DNA of 64,000 bases, taken from positions 18,074,182 through 18,138,181 of the forward strand of contig NC_088711.1 of NCBI RefSeq assembly GCF_963576615.1. Direction: 5' to 3'. Every line of letters starts with the position of its first letter. The first letter of the stretch is position 1. This DNA is from Watersipora subatra (Eukaryota; Bryozoa; Gymnolaemata; Cheilostomatida; Watersiporidae). The notes beneath the pieces are model-generated. The model saw nothing but the letters and a program-made list of their open reading frames with translations, did not search any database and was not told the DNA's origin. Positions 37,733 through 50,200 of this stretch are shown here, one piece after another. Position numbers and translations under genes: made by a program.

Positions 37733-39597
37733 CAGGAGATGGGTGGTATGTAGGTATAGGAGATATTACAGGAGATGGGTGGTATGTAGGTATAGGTGAC
37801 AATATAGGAGATGAGTGGTATGTAGGTATAGGAGACATTACAGTAGATGGGTGATATGTAGGTATAGTAGACATTACAGGAGATGGGTGGTATGTAGGTA
37901 TAAGAGACATTACAGGAGATGGGTGGTATGTAGGTATAGGAGATATTACAGAAGATGGGTGGTATGTAGGTATAGGAGATATTACAGGAGATGGGTGAAA
38001 TGTAGGTATAGGAGATATTACAGGAGATGGGTGGTATGTAGGTATAGGAGACATTTCGTGAGATGGGTGGTATGTATGTATAGGAGACATTACAGGAGAT
38101 GGGGGTATGTAGGTATAGGATATATTACAGTAGATGGGTGGTATGTAGGTATAGAAGACATTACAGGAGATGGGTGGTATGTAGGTATAGAAGACATTAC
38201 AGGAGATGGGTGAAATGTAGGTATAGGAGACATTACAGGAGATGGGTGGTATGTAGGTATAGGAGACATTACAGGAGATGGGTGGTATGTAGGTATAGGA
38301 AACATTACAGGAGATGGGTGGTATGTAGGTTTAGGAGACATTACAGGAGATGGGTGGTATGTAGGTATAGGAGATATTACAGGAGATGGGTGATATGTAG
38401 GTATAGAAGATATTACATGAGATGGGTGGTATGTAGGTTTAGGGGACATTACAGGAGATGGGGGTATGTAGGTATAGGATATATTACAGTAGATGGGTGG
38501 TATGTAGGTATAGGAGACATTACAGGAGATGGGTGGTATGTAGGTATAAGAGACATTACAGGAGATGGGTGGTATGTAGGTATAGGGGACATTACAGGAG
38601 ATGGGTGGTATGTAGGTATAGGAGACATTACAGGAGATGGGTGGTATGTAGGTATAGAAGACATTACAGGAGATGGGTGGTATGTAGGTATAGGAGACAT
38701 TACAGGAGATGGGTGGTATGTAGGTATAGGAGACATTACAGGAGATGGGTGGTATGTAGGTATAGGAGATATTACAGGAGATGGGTGGTATGTAGGTATA
38801 GGAGACATTACAGGAGATGGGTGGTATGTAGGTATAGGAGACATTACAGGAGATGGGTGGTATGTAGGTATAGGAGACATTACAGGAGATGGGTGGTATG
38901 TAGGTATAGGAGACATTACAGGAGATGGGTGGTATGTAGGTATAGGAGACATTACAGGAGATGGGTGGTATGTAGGTATAGGAGATATTACAGGAGATGG
39001 GTGATATGTAGGTATAGGAGACATTACAGGAGATGGGTGGTATGTAGGTATAAGAGACATTACAGGAGATGGGTGGTATGTAGGTATAGGGGACATTACA
39101 GGAGATGGGTGGTATGTAGGTATAGGAGACATTACAGGAGATGGGTGGTATGTAGGTATAGAAGACATTACAGGAGATGGGTGGTATGTAGGTATAGGAG
39201 ACATTACAGGAGATGGGTGGTATGTAGGTATAGGAGACATTACAGGAGATGGGTGGTATGTAGGTATAGGAGATATTACAGTAGATGGGTGGTATGTAGG
39301 TATAGGAGACATTACAGGAGATGGGTGGTATGTAGGTATAGGAGACATTACAGGAGATGGGTGGTATGTAGGTATAGGAGACATTACAGGAGATGGGTGG
39401 TATGTAGGTATAGGAGACATTACAGGAGATGGGTGGTATGTAGGTATAGGAGACATTACAGGAGATGGGTGGTATGTAGTTATAGGAGACATTACAGGAG
39501 ATGGGTGGTATGTAGGTATAGGAGATATTACAGGAGATGGGTGATATGTAGGTATAGGAGACATTACAGTAGATGGGCGGTATGTAGGTTTAGGAGA
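37733..39597. repeat. 36-bp minisatellite, about 52 copies, with higher-order structure
   Basis: The unit contains 'ggagatgggtggtatgtagg' followed by 'tataggagacattaca'. A junction variant (gatgggggtatg ... ggatatattacagtag) occurs at 38098 and again exactly 360 bp later (10 units). The pattern taagagac / ggggac / gaagac at 38547 recurs 504 bp later (14 units), showing block duplications. Since 36 is a multiple of 3, long ORFs open on both strands (434 codons plus, 371 codons minus). Variant positions change amino acids freely and no conserved flanking exon exists, so they are not called as genes. Confidence 0.95.
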
Positions 39598-40365
39598 CTC
39601 ACTGGCAGCCGCTCCATCATCACTCTTTTCATACTATATTCTTTATTCATGAATCATGTTCTTTTCGATAATCTTTTTTTTTGTAGAAGTTTTGTTCATG
39701 TTTCAGGTAACTCTAAACGTAGTGTCTTGAAATTTATTTTCAATGTTGGGTTACATATTTGATCAAATTTTATATTTAAGGTAGATCAAGGTTTGGCCGT
39801 AGTTCTGATTGTCCTAGTGAGTTCGAGACTGATAAGCCAAACTTTTCTCCAAGTTTTTGAAGTTGCTGTAGCGAAACATGTATTTGTCATTTTATGACAC
39901 TGACTTCTATTAATAGATTCATATATGTTTTTGTAAATTTTTTTAGGTCCGAGTTATTTCAATTATTCATAACTTATGCAGGAGTTGTCTTTACTCTCTC
40001 TGAAGTTGTTACCTGCGTAGTCAGTAAGTACCAGCTGTTTATATGATTAGGTACCATTTCTAAATCTTTAGTTATGCGCATGGCAAGTTTCCAATGTGTT
40101 TTGCGAGCATTATCCCTGATCTTGGTTAACTTGCAAATAATTCACATAAAAACTGAGTGTATGTTCTCCAAGCTTTGGGTGGATGGCGTGGAAGGCAGCG
40201 TTAATGTGAACCACTATTTGCAACAGACTGGGTCTATTACATGCATATTCTATAACCTGCTTTATAGTTTTTCTTTTCAAAAATGAACTTGCACAAAATT
40301 TGAGTATATTCTATCAAAAATTATTGGTATTTTCCTATCACTGGGGATTGTTTTTTGATGTTTAA

Positions 40366-42119
40366 AGCACATAAATTACATCATTTTTTTATTGTGTATT
40401 TCAATACATCAGAGTCTTGGCTTTCGAATGAGCTATTGTTTGCCATGGTGAGACAGACATTGGTTGGTGTTTATAGGATTTCCCCAGAGCTCTACCGCGA
40501 AAGAGTTTACTGGCGTAGTCTCGAAAATTGTGACGTCACTATTCTCATTTTTGTTGTTGTGTGCTCTTACTGCTTATTTATCTACCACGATAATGACGCT
40601 AGTGGCAGGCGAAGGTAGGACAACTCAGAGAACGAATGAAGATGACAGGAATCAGAATCATTAGTTATCCATGTACATATTATTTCTATGATAAGTACCT
40701 CAGACTCCAAGAACCATGCTATATTTTCCCGATGATATTATGCACTAGCTCTTTATTTTTAATGTGATGTTGCAGGTGACGACTGAGACTAATTAATTTC
40801 AAGCATTGCGTGATCTCGCGAAAGTGCGATTGATGTTTAGTCCTAGGGCCACGCAACCGCAGGTCATAATTTAATCGATGTGATTTCATTACCTTTATCA
40901 ACGACAATACATTTATTGAAGCATAATTAATTAACCCAGAACATGTGTTTGTATCACAGGTGTCCTTTAGCGGGGATATTGCTGAAGCCGAGACCGGGCC
41001 GTAGTCTACACACACAAAAAACAACAAAAGTCCACGTAGTTATGAGCAAACACAAAAGTATCCACCCAAATATCTCACCAATCCATTGAGCAGCACACAC
41101 AAAAACTAAACCAATCGACAGAGCCACCCATCATGTCAAAATATTCCAAGTTTCAAGTCATGTCTTGCACAACTCACCTTATGGTTTATCAAAACTTGTC
41201 CCAAAGTCCCAATTAATTTGAGACTGTTCAATATCTGTTTTAGAAATGGTCGCCGCTAGCCTAGCCTAACGTCCTGATTCAACATCTTAGTAACTATCGG
41301 GGCATTGCTGAGTGCTCCCGATCCTTTTGAGTCCCTCTTAAATTTTGTTTACAATAGTGTTAACCCGATTTTGATTGGTTCTTGCATGCTTAAGAGAGAC
41401 TCAAAAAGATCGGAAGCACTCAGCATTGCCCCGATAGTTACTAAGATGTTGAATCAGGAAGTTAGGTTAGGCTAGCGGCGACCATTTCTAAAACAGATGT
41501 TGGATGGACAGTCTCAAATTAATAGAGACTTTGGGACAAGTTTTGACAAACCATAAGGTGAGTTGTGCAAGACCTGACATGAAACTTGGAATATTTTGAC
41601 ATGATGGGTGGCTCTGTCGATTGGTTTAGTTTTTGTGTGTGCTGCTCAGCGGATTGGTGAGATATTTGGGTGGATACTTTTGTTTTTGCTCATAACTATG
41701 TGGACCTTTGTTGTTTTTTTGTGTGTGTAGACTACGGCCCGGTCTCGGCTTAGGCAATATCCCCGCTAAAGGACACCTGTGGTTTGTATTGGTCGGGCGG
41801 GCGTTAGCACGATCGCGGGCATTGTTGATTATCTAGAATCTTAGTTTGTTATTAGCGCTCTTCGGGTTTAACAGCACCGATTTTCGCAGAAAAACGCAGC
41901 CTCAATGGCAGCGAAAGAGATCGACGACCTAAGGCTAAATGAGAATTAGGTCGTCACATTTTCAGTACCTAAACCAAGTGTTTTTTTGCAGGACGTACTT
42001 TTGACACCCCGTTTTTCATAGTTCTATTATTCTTTGTTTATTGAATATAGCCTCATTCGAAAGCCAAGACTCTGATGTATTGAAATATATAATAAAAAAA
42101 TTATGTAATTTTATGTGCT
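40366..42119. mobile_element. TIR element with TTAA target duplication, inserted in the MITE
   Basis: Terminal inverted repeats of about 69 bp (40366-40434 and 42051-42119) start AGCACATAAA. TTAA flanks both sides (40362-40365 and 42120-42123). Removing the insert and one TTAA restores 'gatgtTTAAggtggtctga', matching 'tgtttgaggtgatcgga' in the intact MITE. TTAA targeting is typical of piggyBac-like elements. The termini do not start with CCC, so the family is uncertain, and a TA target of 2 bp is also formally possible. There is no transposase ORF. It carries the foldback element 40955-41781. Confidence 0.75.
40955..41781. mobile_element. Near-perfect foldback element, hAT-type 8-bp target duplication
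   Basis: The arms 40955-41342 and 41390-41781 are about 390 bp each and almost fully complementary, with a spacer of about 47 bp. The termini are CACAGGTGTCCTTTAGCGGG and its complement. GTTTGTAT is repeated exactly at 40947-40954 and 41782-41789. The near identity of the arms implies recent insertion or conversion. Transcription would give a roughly 390-bp RNA hairpin. It lies inside the TTAA-flanked element. Confidence 0.92.
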
Positions 42120-42547
42120 TTAAGGTGGTCTGACCACCAGGATGTGTCAGGATTAAAATCGACAAAACTTAATCGCAGTTAAATTGCTCAGATCAAGCGA
42201 TTATGACATCTATAGTTGCAAAGAGACAGAGAATAGAGACACCTAATGCTGCAACTTGAACACAATAGCTGATATCAACTATAGCAACTAGTGACGTCAG
42301 TTTGAACACATTTTTTTCTGAGTATTTTAGCTGCCATCAAGTTTTGTCAATATGAATCTTGAAACATCTTGACAGTCAGATCACCTCAAACATCAAAAAT
42401 AATCGCAAATGATAAAAAGGTACCGATATCTTCTGATGAAATCTACTAGGGTTTTTGTAATTTCATCTTTAACCGAGTACTGTTACTGTCTCATGCCACC
42501 ATGTTTGTGTTAGCACTTCTCCAGCAAATAAGTTTTTACCAACTTAT

Positions 42548-43062
42548 TAAATCTCAAACCATAATGTATCTCAAACCATAATGTATCTCAAATCATAATG
42601 TATCTCAAATCATAATGTATCTCAAACTATAATGTATCTCAAACCATAATGTATCTCAAACCATAATGTATCTCAAACTATAATGTATCTCAAACCATAA
42701 TGTATCTCAAACCATAATGTATCGCAAACCATAATGTATCTCAAACCATAATGTATCTCAAACCATAATGTATCTCAAACCATAATGTATCGCAAACCAT
42801 AATGTATCTCAAACCATAATGTATCTCAAATCATAATGTATCTCAAACCATAATGTATCTCAAACCATAATGTATCTCAAATCATAATGTATCTCAAACT
42901 ATAATGTATCTCAAACCATAATGTATCGCAAACCATAATGTATCTCAAACCATAATGTATCTCAAACTATAATGTATCTCAAACCATAATGTATCTCAAA
43001 CCATAATGTATCTCAAACCATAATGTATCTCAAACCATAATGTATCTCAAACCGTAATGTAT
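42548..43062. repeat. 17-bp minisatellite (atctcaaaccataatgt), about 30 copies
   Basis: Units differ by C/T at the 'accat/atcat/actat' position and by 'tcgcaaa' variants. The array lies between two right-end fragments of the palindromic MITE. The unit core 'ctcaaaccat' resembles the MITE's 'cctcaaacatc', so the MITE end may have seeded the array. Confidence 0.93.
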
Positions 43063-43160
43063 CAATGCCTCAAACATCAAGAACAATCACAAACGATAAA
43101 AAATAACAGCACTTTCTGAAAAAATCTATTAAAATTTTGTGTAAGTTTATCTTTAACCCT
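43063..43160 (+). mobile_element. Right-end fragment of the palindromic MITE
   Basis: 'gcctcaaacatcaagaacaa', 'cacaaacgataaaa' and 'aaaattttgtgtaagtttat' match the right arm of the copy at 47674-48283 and of 42400-42480. Only the last 95 bp or so are present. Confidence 0.65.
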
Positions 43161-44251
43161 TTCAGGACCAATTAAATAATTCTTTTGCGACATCTAGACC
43201 TAATTATTCAATTGGCTGCTCACAACTGATAAACTCTGTGTTTCTAAATTGTCTGTATCTCCTTTTCTATTAATTTTATCCTGATTCTGTTTTTATTGAG
43301 TCCTCAATATACATTTCTATTGAGGAAGAAGAGATCTCATGCTACATTTCTATACTAAAATAATGTAGCTATGTACAAGTAAGGAAACTTTTTATGGGCA
43401 AAATTAAAAAATTTCTTCAAATCACCAAGCAATTTCAAAAAGTATTTGCCTTTAAGCATAAAAAAACAAACTCAACTTAGCAAACTATAAGTTTAAGTTG
43501 CAGCCACATTTGTTAGAATGATAAGTAAAAAAATTATAAAAATCCATGCACTACTAGCTGAAATAATTATGGTTATGTAAAACATGGTTGGCCAACTTCT
43601 GACTGTATTCAGCTGCAATTGAGTAATTATTATTGTCAATATGCCCAATTTTATCAGCAAGTAGTAAGGCTGCTTGAAAATAAATTCATACTACATCAAA
43701 GTTTACTCAACTCGCAAAAAACTACTATAACAGCTGTCAGATGGTAGCAACTATCGTTATTATTTGATACATCTTGCGCAGCCTTTATTCAAAGTCTTTT
43801 ACTTAAATGTAAGTAAATCTTATAATCACATCCGCTCTAGAGGCTTATTTAAAGGTAGTGGTAAGGTGATAAATTTATAGAGTTGGAATATGATATTAAA
43901 ATTGCAATTATAACGCTGAAAAAGCGATCCTCAAATTTTGCGTAAAGGTGGATTTTTTTACAATTTAAAAGAAAAAGCTTTATTGGTCTGTTTTGCGAGA
44001 TCTAACCTATAGCAAACTGGTACTCATTTAAAAGCTTAGAATGTGAACTTGTAGAATATTGCAACAGAATGACGATATAGCAAATGGCTGTTGCACAAAT
44101 TCTATAAAAGTCGCTTCCCAATAATTCAGGATTCAGTCAAGAAGATAAAAACATTCCCGGATATTCCGGGACAAGGTCTGAAAGAGTTGAGCATTACGTT
44201 AGAGAGTTTTCCCGTTAACTATAAAACCTATTAAATGTATTTGTTTCATAG
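43161..44251. other. Upstream flank or intron of ADAR, no features
   Basis: AT-rich sequence without exon-like segments. If exon 44252-44397 is internal, this is intron; if the ATG at 44288 is the true start, the promoter would lie here or further upstream. I see no clear core promoter element. Confidence 0.4.
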
Positions 44252-47200
44252 GCCTGTCATCTGATCGCTTATAGCTGCGCTGTTACGATGGCTTATGAGA
44301 AGAACCCGGTCAGTGTTTTAATGGAGCATGGACAACGACACTCCAGAGCGGTTGAATTTCAGGTGGTTTGTGCTTTGGGAGAAAGTCATAAACCAAGGTA
44401 AACCTAATCGTCTGGGCAGAAAATCTACTTGCTGTCATATCTTGCCATTTGTGTACTGCAGCTGCTTGTAATAGTGCTTCAGAATTTTAGTGGTATGGAA
44501 TGTCACGTGAAATGGCAACAGATGATAATATCAGTCATTTTTCCTTCTTTTTTGTAGAATTTATTGGAAATTTTACTATGTGCTTTAAAAACAAATCAAC
44601 AGCTCTGTTTCAGCTGTCTCTATCGTACTTGAAAGTTCAAGTTTCCTTTCAGTTGTATAGTAATTGTGATTTAAGTCCGTTGAAATCGGTGTATGACTAT
44701 TCTTCTTAACAGGTTTTTGTGCCGGTACAAAGTTGGCTCTCGTGCCTTCCCTGCTGTATTTGGCTCCAAAAAACAGGAGGCGAAAAAAGAGGCTGCAGTA
44801 TTAGCTTTAGAGGGATTAAAATTGCTTAAGGCTGTCAACAGAACGTTTGTGAAGTACAGTGACAGAAATGTTCCTGAGACCGTGGTGGAAGCGAGCTCTA
44901 CAGCTGGTATGGATCCATCCCTTTTTACTTCTTGTAAGCCAAATGAGATAAAGCCTATGCAGCCCCGCCTACCTCGAACCAGCATCACAGGATCTAGTCT
45001 TGCTAAGGCTGGAATGGACAAACAGAGTATTCCAGCAAGCATGGCTTGGCAAGGCAATGGCTACAGTCCGACCGGGGTGGAACAGCCTGTTTTAAATACA
45101 GACCGCAAAACCATGAAAGCGTTTGACCAAAAAACAATTGATGAACTACAAGCACGGCATAAAGCTTATGTTTTAAATGACAATATTAATAAATTGGAAG
45201 CATTAGGAAGGGGCCAAAGTAGTGGCTACCGGACGAAAGCATTACCCGCCCAAACCCGGGATAGTTCTAATAAAGAAACTGTTACCTCATCAAGCGCTGC
45301 AGTCCAATTACAACCCACTCCCTTTCTAGCATCTTCTAATCAGATAAATCCTTCCTCTCTAGACTTAAATGTTGCATTGGCTTCACTCAAACTTGAAGAA
45401 TCTCGCAATGATTTAGACGCCAAAGATAGCCGAGCCACTCCATCCCCTTCGTCTTCGTGTGAAGGACAGAATGCTATCAGCATCTTGCATGAGCGAGGTC
45501 AGAAGGAAGGCAGGCGACCCATGTTTCAAGTTTTGTCGCAGCGTGGGCCATCACATCAGCCAACGTGAGTGTATTGATGCCCTGATGATCTCACTACACT
45601 AATTGTGTAGTGAAGTGCATACTAGTGCTGTGTTAGGTTGCATGTGGTAAAACTTTTACGGTATAACCGATCATATGATATATTTGATATCGATTGTGAA
45701 TTGTGAATTGTGAGTGAATGTTTGTAATAGTTTTGGCATGTTTTGTGTAGCCACCTTCATGTCTGACTTTATTTGTAGCTCTGATAGACTTCCATAGATA
45801 AGTGAAAATAGACAGCACGGGTTTCCATAGACAACTGTGAGCACTTGAAATAATCCCACCACATTTATCGTGCAACATATGCTCTCATTATTCAACTAAT
45901 TATCATTTATTCTAATCAATTAATTGCAAATTTTTTGACCTTTTCACAATTATTTTTTATCGAAATGCTACATATGTGGATGTACCTCTGTGATTGTAGC
46001 AAACACTAATTAGGCCTAATTTTCCATTTGATCTACTACCAAAAATTTTTATACACAAAGTTACAGCAAAACCATTTCTTTATAAATAAACTAAGAGAGT
46101 TTCATCCAATAATTGATAAACAGCAGTACCTCTACTTACAAAGGTACCTCTACTTACAGTGGTACCTCTACTTACAGAGGTACTTCTACTTACAGAGGTA
46201 CATCTACTTACAGAGGTACCTCTACTTAGAGTGGTACCTCTACTTACAGAGGTACCTCTACTTACAGAGGTACCTCTACTTACAGTGGAACCTCTACTTA
46301 CAGTGGTACCTCTACTTACAGAGGTACCTCTACTTACAGAGGTACCTCTACTTACAGTGGTACCTCTACTTACAGAGGTACCTCTACTTACAGAGGTACC
46401 TCTACTTACAGAAGTTCCTCTACTTACAGAGGTACCTCAACTTACAGTGGTACCTTTACTTACAGTGGTACTTCTACTTAGAGTGGTACCTTTACTTACA
46501 GAAGTACCTTTACTTGCAGTGATATTTTTTATTTTCAAACGGCTCTTGAAGTTATAAAACATCTCTTTGAAAACAAAACCACCATTTGTTGCGCCAAAAA
46601 ATCGGAATAGAAAGAGAGCAAAAGTTGTGAAATATATATTCTTTTTATTCACTTTTCATATTTACTCATGTATATTGTATATGCATACTAGGTGAATTCT
46701 CGGCGTTGCACGGGTAATAAGATATTGAAAAAAATTTTATTTGTCAAGTTTCTTTACCCAATGAATGTACCTTAAGCTAGAACTATAATGAGACCTGTTA
46801 TTATAACTTAAGCCAGTGTTAGGAATAAAGATTGGGTCATGATCTTCAAGTGTGCTAGCTGAAGCGTGAGTATTTTAACCACTCGGCATTAAAGATTAGC
46901 GGGTGCATAAGTATGTTCACAATTATTCATTGCTACAGCCAGCTGGATACGTAGTCTAGTGATTTAGTATGTTTGTCTGCAGGCCTTGAGGTTCTGCGTT
47001 CAAATCCAGTGTGAACTGGAGTTTTTATCTCTATAACTTTATTGCTATAATTGGACACACGAATGACAGACTAATGGACAGATTTATATACAGATTTATT
47101 ATATTGTAGCCTATGAGTATGTGTGCGAGACAATATAGGTTGTAATGTAGGCTGTACTCTATTTTAATTGTTCGAACATGGCCCAGTCTGTATCATTGGA

Positions 47201-50200
47201 AGCTAATGAGGATTGCCTATATATACAAATCTGATGGTAGGATGCAAACATGTCAATTTTTATCTTTTGATTTGATTCAGGGTTTATTACAGCTTGCTTT
47301 GGTCTTTACTTTTAACCAATATACTATACAGTATCTTGTTCAACCTCCATGCTGGAGCAACGTTATGCTGCAACATGTACAAATAATCCCTCTGGTACGG
47401 GTATCAGTATTTCTGTTCAGCTATTCTTTCTAAATGGCAACTTCCTGACATTAGCTATGACTCATGCACGCTGATGCATATCTTGCATATCTGTAACTGA
47501 AATGTTCTCGCTGTTAATATATATATATACAATTTGAGTCACTTGGGACTGTTCTAAACCTGTATATTACAGATTAGTTCCTTCTTGTGGTGTGGATAAT
47601 AAGTTTTCTACTTTTTCTCATTTTGTCAAGTCTTCCTACAATGAGTTTGGTTGCTGCTCCAACGGTTTTTCACAAAGATGAACTTACACAAAATTTGATT
47701 ATTTTTTATCAGAAAGTATCAGTATTTTTCTATCATTCGCGATTGATTGTTATGTTTGAGGTGATCGGACTGTGACGATGTTTCAAGATTAAAATCAGCA
47801 AAACTTGATCGATGTTCAAATGCTCTGATCAAGCTAATGTGTGATTATGATGTCTATAGGTGCAAAGAGACTGACAGAAACAAGATTTGTAATGCTTCCA
47901 CTTGAACACAATAGACGATATCAACTACCGCAACTAGTGACGTCATTTCGCATATATTTTTGCGAAATTCAATAGCCGATATCCATTATAGCAATGATAG
48001 CAACCAGTAATGTCATTATAGCAATGATAGCAACCAGTAATGTCATTTTAGCACACATTTTTCTTCCGAGCATTTTAACTGCTATAAAGTTTTGTCAATT
48101 TTAATCTTGAAGAAACATTCTGGCAGTCAGATACCTTCAACATCAGCAACAATCACAAGTAATAGAAAACATAGAAACATTCTGGCAGTCAGATACCTTC
48201 AACATCAGCAACAATCACAAGTAATCGAAAAACGCAAGTATTTCCTAATAAAATTGTCTAAATTTTGTTTAGGGTCATCTTTAATTAATATCATTTGATG
48301 TGTTTTAATTTTAATGTAAAGCAATAGGTGAAGTTGTCCACTCTTTAACATTGCCTCTGGCTAAATGTTATGAGCATCAGTGATACTAGTAGCTGAGAGG
48401 TAGAATGCTTGTTGATATAAAACATAATCTTTCACAGTTAAGAAAAGCTTATCCTACTGGTAATAGTTGTACTAAAATAATGTTATGAGATGTATGTTAG
48501 AGACGGCTGATACAAATTATTTTACAACCTGAGATAGTGGAAATCATTATTTCGAGTCTTCAGTTACATGTGTGTTGTAAGGGTTAGTAGCTTCATGATG
48601 TGATATTAATAATATAGGTTTTTTGAAATTCTCAATCAGCATACTGACAACTTCTGGAAAATCATAGCAAAAACAGTCGTTAGTGCATCTTTGTTATGCG
48701 CTTTATTATAAATGATCATGCAGTTTCTCTTCTGGAGAAACCACATTTGGTACAGCCTAGTATCACATCTCAAACAACAGTATTTCTTGCTATGGAACCT
48801 CTGCTTGGGCAAATGGACATTTTAATTATGTCCATATGAAAGTCCCCTATTTTTACACTTTCTGTTATTTTAGTAAATTGAATTAATTACTTTTTATATG
48901 TTAAAAGTGTTTCCACAGTTTATAAGGTTTGTACTTTGTTCGAAACAACTTATTATATATAATAATTATATATTATTATATATAATAATGTAATAATAAC
49001 TATATTGTATACAATATGAGCCACTACAAAAGTTAGTAGCGGCTCATATTGTAAACACTTATAGTATGTGCTGCAGGTTTGAATGCAGATGTCAATATGG
49101 TGATGTTGAGGCGACTGTTAGTGCAGCAAGCAAAGAGAAAGGCAAGCGTGAAGCTTTCAGACAAGTGCTTGCACATCTTAACAGAGCTCAACTAGACAGT
49201 CCGAAGGCCAATGAATTGTGAGTAGCGCTATGAGCTTTGTCGATTTATATGCCCCAAAGCAGACGTTATATACATTTAGTTAGAATGTGCAATTATTCAA
49301 TAATGCTTTTGTGGTTCTTTTCACTTTTCATTGTTTTTTTGTTCTTGTGGTACCCTTTAGGAAGATACCTTCAACTTTCCTTGTGGTACTTTTTAAGGAA
49401 ATAACAGCCACTTACTTTCTGGTACCGTTTAAAGAAATACCATATACTTTCCTTCTGGTATCTGTTAAGGAGATGTCATCCACTTTTTTTGGTACTCTTA
49501 AAATTAATTCTATCCATTTTTATGATACAGTTTAAAGAGAAAGTATTCGACATTTCTGCATAATCAATTCTTGGCCTCTATTCTTGGTAGACATTACCGC
49601 ACTAGACATAGCATTACGCATTAAAGAAGTTTTCATTCCATACAGATGGACCGTCGGGTCATTATATGCAATATTTTGTGGAGCTGCCTTATATATGGTT
49701 ACTAGATGTTAGTGAGGCAGGACACTTTTTACTACTATAATTGATAGTTAAGGGGCTCTCTCTGACTGCCAAATTTCTATAGAAGAGCCGAAGAGCTTAG
49801 ACTTACTGCGTCTGCTTATGATCATAACAAACCGTCTTATATAATTATTGCATTACATAAAAAGTGAGAAGGTTTATAGCGGCTCATTTTTTCACTAATT
49901 TGTAACATTTTGTGCTAATAAACTTAAAAATTTCTAATTTTAGCTAACCTCAAACTGAAAACAACCACTTTTCACGAGTCCATTCTATAAGTTTGTATCA
50001 ATATTACCAAGCAACATTCCAATGCAGTTAATATGTCTCTTGAATGTACTCTTAGGTGAATATATGCAAATAAAAAGGCAAAGTGTTATTTTGCAATTTA
50101 GAAAATTATATTAAACTGATAACGCCAAGAAATTTAGTAACTATTAAAACAAATGAAGTTAATTTAATTAATATGAGAATTACATGCTTATTTGGATGGC

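Larger units (their letters stand above)
40279..42480 (+). mobile_element. Palindromic MITE (host of a nested insertion)
   Basis: The left arm (40279-40361: 'gaacttgcacaaaattt', 'cctatcactggggattg') and the remainder (42124-42480: 'ggtggtctgacc', 'gattaaaatcgacaaaact', 'ctatagcaactagtgacgtc', 'cctcaaacatcaaaaat') together match the uninterrupted copy at 47674-48283. The element was split by the TTAA-flanked insertion 40366-42119. Confidence 0.75.

Noticed and set aside
37668-39762. ORFs of 434, 371 and 301 codons in the 36-bp array
   Set aside because: Unit length is a multiple of three, variants are freely amino-acid-changing, frames conflict on both strands and no conserved flanking exon exists.
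39600-44251. Z-alpha domain exons expected for some ADAR1 forms
   Set aside because: I looked for winged-helix-like coding segments upstream of 44252 on the plus strand and found none. They could be further upstream or absent.
46028-46557. LYLQRY- and LLTEVP-repeat ORFs
   Set aside because: Shadows of the 18-bp array inside the ADAR intron.
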